Below, in pieces: positions 48,423 through 55,068 of a stretch of 58,883 bases of DNA; position 1 is the first letter of the stretch; every line of letters begins with the position of its first letter. The translations under genes and the position numbers were made by a program. The stretch comes from an uncultured Prochlorococcus sp. (GTDB lineage Bacteria; Cyanobacteriota; Cyanobacteriia; PCC-6307; Cyanobiaceae), in NCBI GenBank assembly GCA_902576415.1, contig CACGVZ010000008.1:1-58883 (forward strand), given 5' to 3'. The notes under the pieces were generated by a model that was not told the origin of the DNA, did no database searches, and saw only the letters and a program-made list of their open reading frames with translations.

Positions 48423-49385
48423 TTAATTACTCGAAAAAGGATTTTTCGGCATTTTTTTTAAACATTTTTTTGAAACTTCCTGAAGTACTTTAAATTCATT
48501 TTTTTTTAAATTCCAATTAAATACATTAGATACATCTATAACTTGAGATTTTTTTCGCATTCCAACAAGTGGAATAGTTCCTTGATAACAACACCAATTA
48601 ATTGCTACTTGCGCTTGGGAAACTGACCTTTGATGCGCAATTCTTTTTAAACACCTCCGCAATTCATATGTTGGTTTTTTATAGTTTTCAAATAAGGAAT
48701 TACGAATAAAACTTTTTTCTTTATTTTCTTCTTTATCTGGATCAATACAAAGTATTCCAAAGGACAAAGGACTATAAGCAAAGAAATCAATATTATTTTC
48801 GTCACAAATTTTTTTTACCTGATATTGTTTTCCTAAATCGGGAGCAAGCAAAGAAAACTGTATTTGAACACTCTTGAGGTTCTGATTTCTTTTTGCTAAA
48901 AAATTAATTAATTTCATCAATCTTTTAGGGCCTATATTTGATAAGCCTATTTGAAAATCAAAGCCTTCATCTTTTAAATCGCAAAGATTATTCAACAGCC
49001 CTAATTCCTGCCAAGGATTGTATTTTGCAGTTGACCAATGTAATTGCACTATATCTAATTTGTTATTAAGTCTCTCTAAACTTTTCAAAAAAGGTTTATT
49101 AAAGCCTCTGTTACCTATTCTCCAGGGATAAGGTGCAAGTTTGGTTGCTACTTGAATTCTTTTTTTCTTTGCTGAAGGAGTATTTAGTAAAAATTTTCCT
49201 ATCAACAATTCACTTCTGCCCTGAAGATTCCCAGTACCGTAAGAATCTGCTGTATCAATTAGATCGAAACCTCGTCGTAACGCTTCATCATATGTCTCAC
49301 GTAAATCATCGTCATTTGTAGATTGGTAATTCCAGAAAAGCTTATTCCCCCAAGACCACGTACCTAATCCAATTCTTTTCTTCAC
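48423..49385 (-). CDS. Aldo/keto reductase family oxidoreductase
   Basis: A 320-residue TIM-barrel NADPH-dependent reductase. It has GLGTWSWGNKLFW at the N-terminus, the catalytic Asp/Tyr in FDLIDTADSYG and the lysine in VATKLAPYPWR. DIVQLHW follows in place of the usual HxH, and the cofactor loop is in GMRKKSQVIDVSN. The physiological substrate is unknown. It diverges from the ParA-like gene across 150 bp. Confidence 0.9.
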   Translation of the reverse strand: MKKRIGLGTWSWGNKLFWNYQSTNDDDLRETYDEALRRGFDLIDTADSYGTGNLQGRSELLIGKFLLNTPSAKKKRIQVATKLAPYPWRIGNRGFNKPFLKSLERLNNKLDIVQLHWSTAKYNPWQELGLLNNLCDLKDEGFDFQIGLSNIGPKRLMKLINFLAKRNQNLKSVQIQFSLLAPDLGKQYQVKKICDENNIDFFAYSPLSFGILCIDPDKEENKEKSFIRNSLFENYKKPTYELRRCLKRIAHQRSVSQAQVAINWCCYQGTIPLVGMRKKSQVIDVSNVFNWNLKKNEFKVLQEVSKKCLKKMPKNPFSSN

Positions 49386-49480
49386 TAGCCAATTTAAATA
49401 AGGAACTTTATAAGGTTATCTAAAAATATTAACTTCTTTAAAATATTTCAAAAAATAAGTTTTAAAGCATTAAAAATCAG

Positions 49481-49521
49481 TTTCTCTTGACATTGAGAAA
49501 TTATTCTCCAAAGTAAGAGAA
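49481..49521 (+). promoter_or_regulatory. Candidate promoter/operator of the ParA-like gene
   Basis: TTGACA (49487-49492) is a consensus -35 element. It is framed by an inverted repeat TTTCTC/GAGAAA (49481-49486 and 49495-49500). A second inverted repeat GAGAA/TTCTC (49495-49499, 49504-49508) and another GAGAA at about 49517 follow. No strong -10 is seen. Such repeats at a ParA-like gene suggest autoregulation. Confidence 0.45.
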
Positions 49522-49535
49522 ATAAAAATAAAAAA

Positions 49536-50207
49536 TTGTTCATTACCGTTTGCGGACAAAAAGGGGGGGTTGCCAAGACCTGTACAAGTATTCACCTTGC
49601 AAGTGTTTGGCATTCTGAAGGTAAAAAAGTTTGCATAGTCGATGCCGACAAGAATAGATCTGCTTTAGCATACGCATCAAGAGGCAATCTTCCATTTCCA
49701 GTTTTCCCCGTCAGTTCAGCTGCTAAAGCATCAAGATCATCAGAAATTGTAATAACTGATGGCCAGGCTAGCAGTGATCAAGAAGAACTTAAACACTTAG
49801 CGTATGGTTCAGATTTAGTTATCTTACCTACAACTGCAAAAGCAAGATCAGTAGAATTAACTGTTGAACTAGCTAATTTATTAAGCAACTTAAAAGTTAA
49901 CCATGCTGTAGTAATAGTAAAAGTTGATTTTAGACAGCAAAAAGCAGCGCAACAAGCCAAAGCGGCTCTAGAAAATTTTGGTTTATATGTTTTTGATACA
50001 TTTATACCCTTACTCTCAGCATTTGATAAAGCAGAAGCCTCGGGCAATGCTGTATTTGAAGCTGTAGACGATTTAGGCAGATCAGATCCTCGTCGAATGA
50101 CGGGCTGGTCTGCTTATTGTTCAATTGCCTCACAAATTCCATGCCTGATTTCGAAGCCCTCATCCGACACCAACAACTTAAACAACCAACAACCAATCAG
50201 CGCTTAA
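49536..50207 (+). CDS. ParA/MinD-like P-loop ATPase
   Basis: A 223-residue ATPase with the deviant Walker A motif GQKGGVAKT (residues 7-15), the switch-like VDADKNRSALAYASRG and a Walker-B-like region around LVILPTTAKARS. The short length and the lack of a DNA-binding extension put it with orphan ParA proteins that position cellular cargo (carboxysomes, chemoreceptors, plasmids). No parB is adjacent. The start is TTG at 49536, directly before the conserved strand FITVCGQKGG. The 3' end overlaps the next gene by 67 bp. Confidence 0.85.
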   Translation: MFITVCGQKGGVAKTCTSIHLASVWHSEGKKVCIVDADKNRSALAYASRGNLPFPVFPVSSAAKASRSSEIVITDGQASSDQEELKHLAYGSDLVILPTTAKARSVELTVELANLLSNLKVNHAVVIVKVDFRQQKAAQQAKAALENFGLYVFDTFIPLLSAFDKAEASGNAVFEAVDDLGRSDPRRMTGWSAYCSIASQIPCLISKPSSDTNNLNNQQPISA

Positions 50208-50383
50208 AAGTAGTTGATTCTCCTAATTTTGAAGAAGAACAAAAAGAAGAAGCAATAATTAAACAATCTGGATTATTAGTTAATTTTTTTGGAGGTTTTA
50301 TAGGCTCTGTAATTGGAACTTTAACAATACTGTTTCTATATATTAATGAATATCTACCATTAGATTTACTAAAACTTAAGTAG
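50141..50383 (+). CDS. Small membrane-anchored partner of the ParA-like ATPase
   Basis: An 80-residue protein. I use ATG 50141 (MPDFEALIRHQQLKQ) rather than the in-frame upstream ATG. It has a polar, charged N-terminus and one C-terminal transmembrane helix with glycines (LVNFFGGFIGSVIGTLTILFLY). The 67-bp overlap with the ParA-like gene suggests coupled expression; a ParB-like or membrane-tether partner role is an inference. The stop codon lies in copy A of the argJ-end-like repeat. Confidence 0.6.
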   Translation: MPDFEALIRHQQLKQPTTNQRLKVVDSPNFEEEQKEEAIIKQSGLLVNFFGGFIGSVIGTLTILFLYINEYLPLDLLKLK

Positions 50384-50396
50384 TATATTCGCTATT
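50378..50396 (+). repeat. argJ-end-like direct repeat, copy A
   Basis: TTAAGTAGTATATTCGCTA begins here and continues TT. It matches copy B at 52142 with one mismatch over about 20 bases. The copy overlaps the stop codon of the ParA partner gene and marks the left edge of the accessory block. Confidence 0.6.
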
Positions 50397-50439
50397 CATT
50401 GCTATACAATGATAATCACTCAAAATTGACTGCAACAAC

Positions 50440-50456
50440 TGACTTTTTATAAGTCA
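50440..50456 (+). terminator. Hairpin downstream of the ParA-like pair
   Basis: TGACTT and AAGTCA form a six-base stem with loop TTTAT. There is no clear T run, so it may be a weak terminator or only an RNA hairpin. The 200 bases from 50384 to 50584 contain no gene that I can support. Confidence 0.35.
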
Positions 50457-50584
50457 ATACGATTGTAAACAAAGTGTAAGTGGTAATTAAAAAGTGAAAT
50501 ATTGACATGATTTCTTATCAGTATATTTTGTTTCTTATAACTTAAGGTTCTTGAAACACTTAAATTACGCGCAGTTTCAACGTT

Positions 50585-51013
50585 TCAAGGATTAAAGTCT
50601 CTACATTTTGATCTTTCGTTTTCATAATTTTTTATAGCAGTATCCCATTCTGATAAATCTGCTTCTTTACCAGAAATATATAATTCCATTTGTTTCGAAT
50701 AGTTTGCTGATTCAATTCGACTATTGAATGTAGTATTGCAAAAAATTATACTTCCAAATTTTTCATAGTCCGCATAATCTCTATTTGCAGCAAATTCAGC
50801 ATTTCCCCTTAACTTATCTAATGCTTTATATTCCAAATCCTCAATACTAGGTTTTGGACGGAGTAAGAATGCTTTATAGTCCAAATTCTCAATGCTAGGT
50901 TTTGAACGGAGTAAGGATTGATTCGCTTGTGCATTTAGATATGCAAAAAGGCAAACACAAATAAGAACAACAGCAAATACTCTTATTAACCAAGTGTTAG
51001 TTTTATCCATCAT
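50585..51013 (-). CDS. Hypothetical membrane/exported protein with 16-residue tandem repeat
   Basis: A 142-residue protein with one N-terminal hydrophobic segment (LIRVFAVVLICVCLFAYLNA), either a signal anchor or signal peptide. Two copies of a 16-residue unit follow (SKPSIENLDYKAFLLR and PKPSIEDLEYKALDKL). At the DNA level the unit is 48 bp, 50820-50867 and 50868-50915, about 90% identical, so the duplication is fairly recent. A polar C-terminal region contains two cysteines. No family is recognised. It lies in the accessory block. Confidence 0.65.
   Translation of the reverse strand: MMDKTNTWLIRVFAVVLICVCLFAYLNAQANQSLLRSKPSIENLDYKAFLLRPKPSIEDLEYKALDKLRGNAEFAANRDYADYEKFGSIIFCNTTFNSRIESANYSKQMELYISGKEADLSEWDTAIKNYENERSKCRDFNP
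50820..50915 (-). repeat. Two-copy in-frame 48-bp tandem repeat
   Basis: Units 50820-50867 and 50868-50915 differ at only five positions and preserve the reading frame of the enclosing gene. This adds 16 residues (KPSIE[N/D]L[D/E]YKA core). Confidence 0.9.
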
Positions 51014-51037
51014 TATCGTAATTTCGCTCTTTTTCCA

Positions 51038-51331
51038 TTATTTATCTAATACACTTTTTACTTTATCTGAGAATTTTTGTTCTTTATCAGTTCTAGTATT
51101 TACTTTCATTGTTGTATAAATTCTAGGCGCACCTTTTGAATGAATTTTTTTATGGCATTTTTTAACACATTCAAATACTTTATCCCAATCTCCCTCTATT
51201 GCAGTTCCATTCGCTCCTAATTCATAGTTAAGACCTTCATTTTTGATAACTTCAATACACTCTTTTATATAAGGAGATAGGGAAGTTCCTACTCCAATAG
51301 GGACTAAACATAAATCAATACTTACAAACAT
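51038..51331 (-). CDS. Thiamine-binding (DUF77/MTH1187-YkoF) family protein
   Basis: A 97-residue ferredoxin-like-fold protein. It has VSIDLCLVPIGVGTSLSPYI at the N-terminus, YELGANGTAIEGDW in the middle and APRIYTTMKVNTRTD near the end, the three motifs of the MTH1187/YkoF family. Members bind thiamine or its precursors and often accompany thiamine transporters. Here no transporter is adjacent and the gene lies in an accessory block, so its role in vitamin salvage is uncertain. It is 24 bp upstream of the repeat-containing protein gene on the same strand. Confidence 0.82.
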   Translation of the reverse strand: MFVSIDLCLVPIGVGTSLSPYIKECIEVIKNEGLNYELGANGTAIEGDWDKVFECVKKCHKKIHSKGAPRIYTTMKVNTRTDKEQKFSDKVKSVLDK

Positions 51332-51418
51332 AATTACTTCCTATTTTGATAAATCTAACCATTCATATCCTAAATACTAATGTCGATAAAATGTAGCGAA
51401 AAGAATGAGTAAAAGTTT

Positions 51419-51571
51419 ACTAAAAATAAAATAAGAGGGCATTTGTTCGCCCTCTTCGAGTCGTATCCACCTCACTGTCCACAAAGTCGATGAAGTGCTT
51501 TTGACTCCTGAATTATTTCTACTCCTACTGAACGAGAAAAGATAGTCGTGACAACCACAAAGCACTTCTAC
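51419..51571 (-). ncRNA. Predicted small RNA with own promoter and terminator
   Basis: On the minus strand a sigma70-type promoter (TTGACT, 17 bases, TATTAC) precedes about 150 bases ending in a strong terminator. Inside, GAAGTGCTTT and AAAGCACTTC are perfect 10-base complements, giving a long-range helix. A weak 62-codon frame crosses the region but lacks a leader. The 309 bases between the flanking genes otherwise hold nothing. I do not recognise it as a known Yfr family. Confidence 0.55.
51420..51456 (-). terminator. Rho-independent terminator (minus direction)
   Basis: A perfect eight-base stem AAGAGGGC/GCCCTCTT with loop ATTTGTTC on the plus strand. In the minus direction it is followed by ATTTTATTTTTA, a T-rich tail. 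It is the strongest hairpin seen in the accessory block. Confidence 0.8.
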
Positions 51572-51575
51572 TCGG

Positions 51576-51604
51576 GTAATAATACTCTATGAATTTCAAG
51601 TCAA
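51576..51604 (-). promoter_or_regulatory. Predicted sigma70 promoter of the small RNA
   Basis: On the minus strand, TTGACT at 51604-51599 is followed by a 17-base spacer and TATTAC at 51581-51576. A second -10 alternative TATTAT overlaps it. Confidence 0.55.
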
Positions 51605-51640
51605 TAGGAGGACAATATAGATATAGATCTAGGAGGTCTT

Positions 51641-51823
51641 ATGAAACTATTCAATCAATTTAACATTCTTCCAAGATACTTAACTGCATTTAATTATGCA
51701 GGATTAAATCTAAACGAAACTCCAAAAGAACTTGAGAAATGTACCCCTGAGTTTCAAAACTTTTGGGAGAAAGAATGTAGAGAACATCCAACAAATCAAA
51801 ATTGTTTAATTTACTGCGACTGA
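51641..51823 (+). CDS. Small hypothetical protein 1 with strong Shine-Dalgarno
   Basis: A 60-residue soluble protein with four cysteines near the C-terminus (KCTPEF, KECREH, NCLIYCD). The leader AGGAGGTCTTATGAAACT gives an unusually strong ribosome binding site for this genome, and a second AGGAGG lies 25 bases upstream. The leader and the TGCGACT after or at the stop are nearly repeated at the next gene. No family is recognised. It is expected to be highly translated. Confidence 0.65.
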   Translation: MKLFNQFNILPRYLTAFNYAGLNLNETPKELEKCTPEFQNFWEKECREHPTNQNCLIYCD

Positions 51824-51862
51824 GTTATTAATTTTTAGTCATTATTAAAAAAAGGAGGTTTT

Positions 51863-52030
51863 ATGAAACTAACTACTCCATTCACAATTCTCAATCGTAA
51901 ATTCAATAAGATGGATTTAATCAGAGATGCAATGAAGAAAAGAAAATTGGCAACAGAAAGATTGCATGATGACTATAGAAAAATGTTCAAAAACAAAGAG
52001 CATCCAACCATAGTTAATGGATATGTTTAA
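51863..52030 (+). CDS. Small hypothetical protein 2 with strong Shine-Dalgarno
   Basis: A 55-residue basic, helical protein (DLIRDAMKKRKLATERLHDD) ending HPTIVNGYV. The leader AAAGGAGGTTTTATGAAACT is almost the same as that of the preceding gene. The two proteins share only the first residues (MKL) and a loose FxxLxR pattern, so the leaders are more conserved than the products. No family is recognised. Confidence 0.65.
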   Translation: MKLTTPFTILNRKFNKMDLIRDAMKKRKLATERLHDDYRKMFKNKEHPTIVNGYV

Positions 52031-52141
52031 CCTAGTGCGACTAAATTAAATTAGTAATAATAAGTCCTAATTTAATGTAAGCAGACCGTAAGCAACATAT
52101 TAATAATCTTCAAATCAATTAATATGACTACGTTTTAGGGT

Positions 52142-52169
52142 TAAGTTGTATATTCGCTATTAATTTCCA
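52142..52169 (+). repeat. argJ-end-like direct repeat, copy B
   Basis: Contains TTGTATATTCGCTATTAATT followed by TCCAC. It is similar to the 3' end of argJ (copy C) with five differences in about 28 bases, and to copy A with one mismatch over about 20. It separates the two accessory cassettes. Confidence 0.65.
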
Positions 52170-52236
52170 CCTTTGGCATTTAGTATATCCACCTTGCTGT
52201 AATAGATTGCTATCACTAGGGTGAATTTTTATAAAA

Positions 52237-52357
52237 TAATCACAACATAATCACAGTCGGCAAAATAATAATCACAGTTTTAGTTTTTTAAACAAAAACC
52301 ACTGAAATAATTAGGATTAATTTCTGTGATCTTTGGAGTAATCACAAAATAATCACA
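52237..52357 (+). promoter_or_regulatory. TAATCACA boxes spaced 11 bp apart
   Basis: Exact TAATCACA occurs at 52237, 52248, 52269, 52339 and 52350. Two pairs are 11 bp apart and one step is 21 bp, so the boxes lie on one face of the helix. An eight-base box with a three-base gap is the layout of PhoB/OmpR-type direct-repeat sites, but the box sequence differs from the usual Pho box. Confidence 0.6.
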
Positions 52358-52483
52358 TTTATACCAAAGGTGAGTATTCAAAATTAAAGGGGGGATGGGA
52401 ATTTCCTACTTCTCTAGAAAAGAAACAAAACATAGCATTTATAAAAATTTCTAGGAAACTAATAAATAACCAGTTCCAATGCA

Positions 52484-53650
52484 ATGAAAAAATTACTCGC
52501 ATTTTCATTACTTAGTTCTTCCATATTTCTCAGTGCTAATTCGGTAAAAGCAGATTGGGATTATTGGGTTATCAAGAAGGATGATGCAACAAGACACAAT
52601 TTGCACAAATTTTATACTTATGACACTAGTAGTGGGACAGAAACCTTTAGAACTTCTTTTTGTGAAGAAGAAATTCAAACTCTCCCAAACGGTACTGAAG
52701 TTGAAACATGCAACGTTCAAAAAATTAGTTTTAATGAAGATACTGGCCAACCAGTAGTGGAGTCATTACAAGACTATTCCTATGATCTAAGTAATGATTC
52801 TTGGACAGGTAAAACTAGAAATAGTGGGGGTTCAGGTAATACTACATGGAAGGATTCTTATGATTATGTATTTGCAATGCCAAAAATAACTAGTTCCTCG
52901 GATGGAACAATTAAGATTGGGTCAACAAATAACACATTAATTAAAAGAGAATCCAATGGAGAAATACACATTGGTAAAAACTCTTTAATAACTCCAGAAG
53001 AACATTCAACTCTTAGTGATGGTAGTAAAGTTCAACATTTATGGGCAGAAGATGAAAATGACAATAAGATTCCTATTAACATATACGGCAGTAAACTTTT
53101 AATTGATGGAGTAGAAGTAACAGCAGGAGATAGCGCACAAGTAACAACAAACAAAAATAATATTTCTACTAATACTTCCAATATCAAAAATCTCGGAGAA
53201 GGTGTAGCAGGTTCAACGGCACTTACAGCAGCATTAACCGCACTTCCTCAGACATCAAAAGAATCTAAACTAAGTTGTGGAGTTGGTACTGGTGCTTATA
53301 GCAATAAGTATGCTTTAGGTTTTGGTTGTGCCTCTAAAGTAAACGAAAGAGTTGATATAAATGCTGGAGGATCATATGTTTTTGGAGGTTCTAAATCTTA
53401 TGGAGAAGGCACTTTAGAAAGTGGTGTTATAAAAGCAGGATTTGTTTTTAAACTAGGTGAATTAAAAAAATCAACTCAAATCAGTATGAAAGAAAAAGAT
53501 GAATTGAAGCAAGAAATAAGTGATCTAAAAGCAAACAATATAAACATTATTTCTCAAAATAAAGCACTTTTAGCAAGACTAGAGCGACTAGAAAAAGTAG
53601 CACTAGGTGAGTCTAAATCAAAAGATTTAGCAACTATAAAACTACCCTAA
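52484..53650 (+). CDS. YadA-like (trimeric autotransporter-type) surface protein
   Basis: A 388-residue exported protein with signal peptide MKKLLAFSLLSSSIFLSANSV. It has a beta-rich passenger (about residues 25-215), a short heptad-like stalk (VTTNKNNISTNTSNIKNLGE) and a YadA-type anchor (about residues 245-325). The anchor carries STALTAALTALPQ and alternating GVGTGAYSNKYALGFG and ISAG-like strands. Unlike classical YadA, a coiled coil (ELKQEISDLKANN to LARLERLEKV) follows the anchor. Adhesion or surface exposure is the likely role. It is the only gene of accessory cassette 2. Confidence 0.7.
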   Translation: MKKLLAFSLLSSSIFLSANSVKADWDYWVIKKDDATRHNLHKFYTYDTSSGTETFRTSFCEEEIQTLPNGTEVETCNVQKISFNEDTGQPVVESLQDYSYDLSNDSWTGKTRNSGGSGNTTWKDSYDYVFAMPKITSSSDGTIKIGSTNNTLIKRESNGEIHIGKNSLITPEEHSTLSDGSKVQHLWAEDENDNKIPINIYGSKLLIDGVEVTAGDSAQVTTNKNNISTNTSNIKNLGEGVAGSTALTAALTALPQTSKESKLSCGVGTGAYSNKYALGFGCASKVNERVDINAGGSYVFGGSKSYGEGTLESGVIKAGFVFKLGELKKSTQISMKEKDELKQEISDLKANNINIISQNKALLARLERLEKVALGESKSKDLATIKLP

Positions 53651-53664
53651 TTAAGAAGAAATAA

Positions 53665-53683
53665 TAATCACAGTATTATCACA
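53665..53683 (+). repeat. TAATCACA/TTATCACA pair, 11 bp apart, after the YadA-like gene
   Basis: TAATCACA at 53665 and TTATCACA at 53676 repeat the box pattern found upstream of the gene. TCACAGTCGCAAAAG and AGGTGCGTATTC follow, resembling 52251-52265 and 52368-52379. The YadA-like gene is thus flanked by related direct repeats about 1.4 kb apart. Confidence 0.6.
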
Positions 53684-53731
53684 GTCGCAAAAGGTGCGTA
53701 TTCTTTTAGAGATTTTTTATTGTGATATCAA

Positions 53732-53753
53732 GTGATCCTAAAGATCACATTTT
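53732..53753 (+). terminator. Hairpin after the YadA-like gene
   Basis: GTGATC and GATCAC form a six-base stem with loop CTAAA, followed by ATTTTC. This is a weak terminator candidate. It lies just before the argJ stop on the opposite strand. Confidence 0.4.
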
Positions 53754-54992
53754 CTACGTCGTATACTCGCTATTGATTTCAACATATTTTTTAGAAAGAT
53801 CGCACCCCCAAGCTGTGCCTTTCGATTCGCCAGAATTTAGATTAAGCATAATTTTTACAATATCATCTACCAAATATCTACCTTTCATTCTGGACTTAAT
53901 ATAGTCTGTGACTTTTTGTGGATCATATTCATTTAACTTGCCTTTTTCCAAAATGTGAGCGTTTCCTATATACAAGTCAACGTCATCTAAATTAAATTTA
54001 ACTCCAGAATTACCTGCAGCAGAAATGATTCGTCCCCAATTTGGATCACAACCATGTATCGCAGTTTTTACCAAGGCAGAATTACAAATAGATTTCGCGA
54101 GCATAATGGCATCATCTGTATTTTTTGCTCCTTGAACCAAAACTTCTAATAAACAATTGGCTCCCTCTCCATCCCTTGCAATATTTTTTGCCAAGTTCTG
54201 ACATACAATATCAATCCCTTGTTGGATAATTGGAAAAAACCTTTTTTCAATTTTCTCTCCTGCATTTATTCCAACAAAAGAATCATTTGTGCTTGTCTCT
54301 CCATCAACTGATATTGCATTAAAAGATTTTTGAACCGCAATAGCAATCATTTTATCCCATTCTTCTTTTTGAATGCCCGCATCACAGGTTAGGAAAGCAA
54401 GCATTGTAGCCATGTTGGGGTAAATCATTCCAGAACCTTTTGCAAATCCTGCTATTTTTATTTTTCTACCTTGAATAATCGTCTCTATTGACACTTTTTT
54501 CAAAGTCAAATCAGTAGTTAAAATTGCTTCTGCTGCATTTTCAAAATTATTACCCTTTAAATCACTAACTAAATTCGGTAAATTTTTTACTAAATCATTT
54601 ATTTGTATTGGAACACCAATTACACCAGTTGAGCACATTAAAACTTCTTCTTCTTTTATTCCTAAAAGTTCCGCAATCTTTCCTGTAGCAATTTGAAAAT
54701 GTTGAATACCAAGATTTCCTGTACATGCATTTGCTTGACCAGAATTAATTAGTATTGCTCTGACCAAACCTGAAGTTGTTTTAATCCTTTCCTCACAAAT
54801 ATCCACACAAGAAGCTCGAACTATTGATTGGGTAAACATCCCACTAAAAATACTTCCTTCAGGAGCGAGTATTAGTGCTAAATCTTTTTTATTAGAAGCT
54901 TTTAAACCAGCAGATATCCCAGCAAAAAGAAACCCCTTGGGTGTCACCTTACTGTCATCAACAAACGACCAATTGGAATCTAACTGGCTCAA
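53754..54992 (-). CDS. argJ: Glutamate N-acetyltransferase / amino-acid acetyltransferase (ArgJ)
   Basis: ArgJ transfers acetyl groups from N-acetylornithine to glutamate in the cyclic arginine pathway. The 412-residue precursor has the autocleavage site in MATMLAFLTCDAG; the Thr becomes the N-terminal nucleophile of the beta subunit. IQINDLVKNL and DPNWGRIISAAGNSGV are also typical. Its last nine codons form copy C of the island repeat. argJ, coaE, gatB, thiO-like and ndk look like ancestral neighbours. Confidence 0.96.
   Translation of the reverse strand: MSQLDSNWSFVDDSKVTPKGFLFAGISAGLKASNKKDLALILAPEGSIFSGMFTQSIVRASCVDICEERIKTTSGLVRAILINSGQANACTGNLGIQHFQIATGKIAELLGIKEEEVLMCSTGVIGVPIQINDLVKNLPNLVSDLKGNNFENAAEAILTTDLTLKKVSIETIIQGRKIKIAGFAKGSGMIYPNMATMLAFLTCDAGIQKEEWDKMIAIAVQKSFNAISVDGETSTNDSFVGINAGEKIEKRFFPIIQQGIDIVCQNLAKNIARDGEGANCLLEVLVQGAKNTDDAIMLAKSICNSALVKTAIHGCDPNWGRIISAAGNSGVKFNLDDVDLYIGNAHILEKGKLNEYDPQKVTDYIKSRMKGRYLVDDIVKIMLNLNSGESKGTAWGCDLSKKYVEINSEYTT
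53756..53783 (+). repeat. Direct repeat copy C (3' end of argJ)
   Basis: ACGTCGTATACTCGCTATTG continues ATTTCAAC and lies inside the argJ coding end. It is the presumed source of copies A and B and marks the right edge of the accessory block. Confidence 0.65.
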
Positions 54993-55068
54993 ACTTTTTG
55001 GTATTTTAATTCATACTAACTACTCTTTAATACTAAAGAAACTAAGTAATTAGATTATTATTAATTAT

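Larger units (their letters stand above)
52031..52483. other. 453-bp intergenic region upstream of the YadA-like gene
   Basis: No credible gene. It contains repeat copy B (52142-52169), a TCAC/GTGA dyad near 52213, five TAATCACA boxes (52237-52357), the sequence TCACAGTCGGCAAAA (52251-52265) and AAAGGTGAGTATTCA (52366-52380). The last two have relatives after the YadA-like gene. This is the probable control region of that gene. Confidence 0.7.

Noticed and set aside
51377-51565. A 62-codon minus-strand frame from a GTG through the predicted small RNA
   Set aside because: It has no ribosome binding site, runs across a strong terminator hairpin and has an unordered composition; an RNA gene explains the region better.
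52237-52357. TAATCACA repeats as a CRISPR array
   Set aside because: The repeat is only eight bases, spacing is 3-62 bases and no cas genes are in the window.
53722-53904. A 60-codon plus-strand frame opposite the argJ 3' end
   Set aside because: It is an antisense shadow of argJ with no leader of its own.
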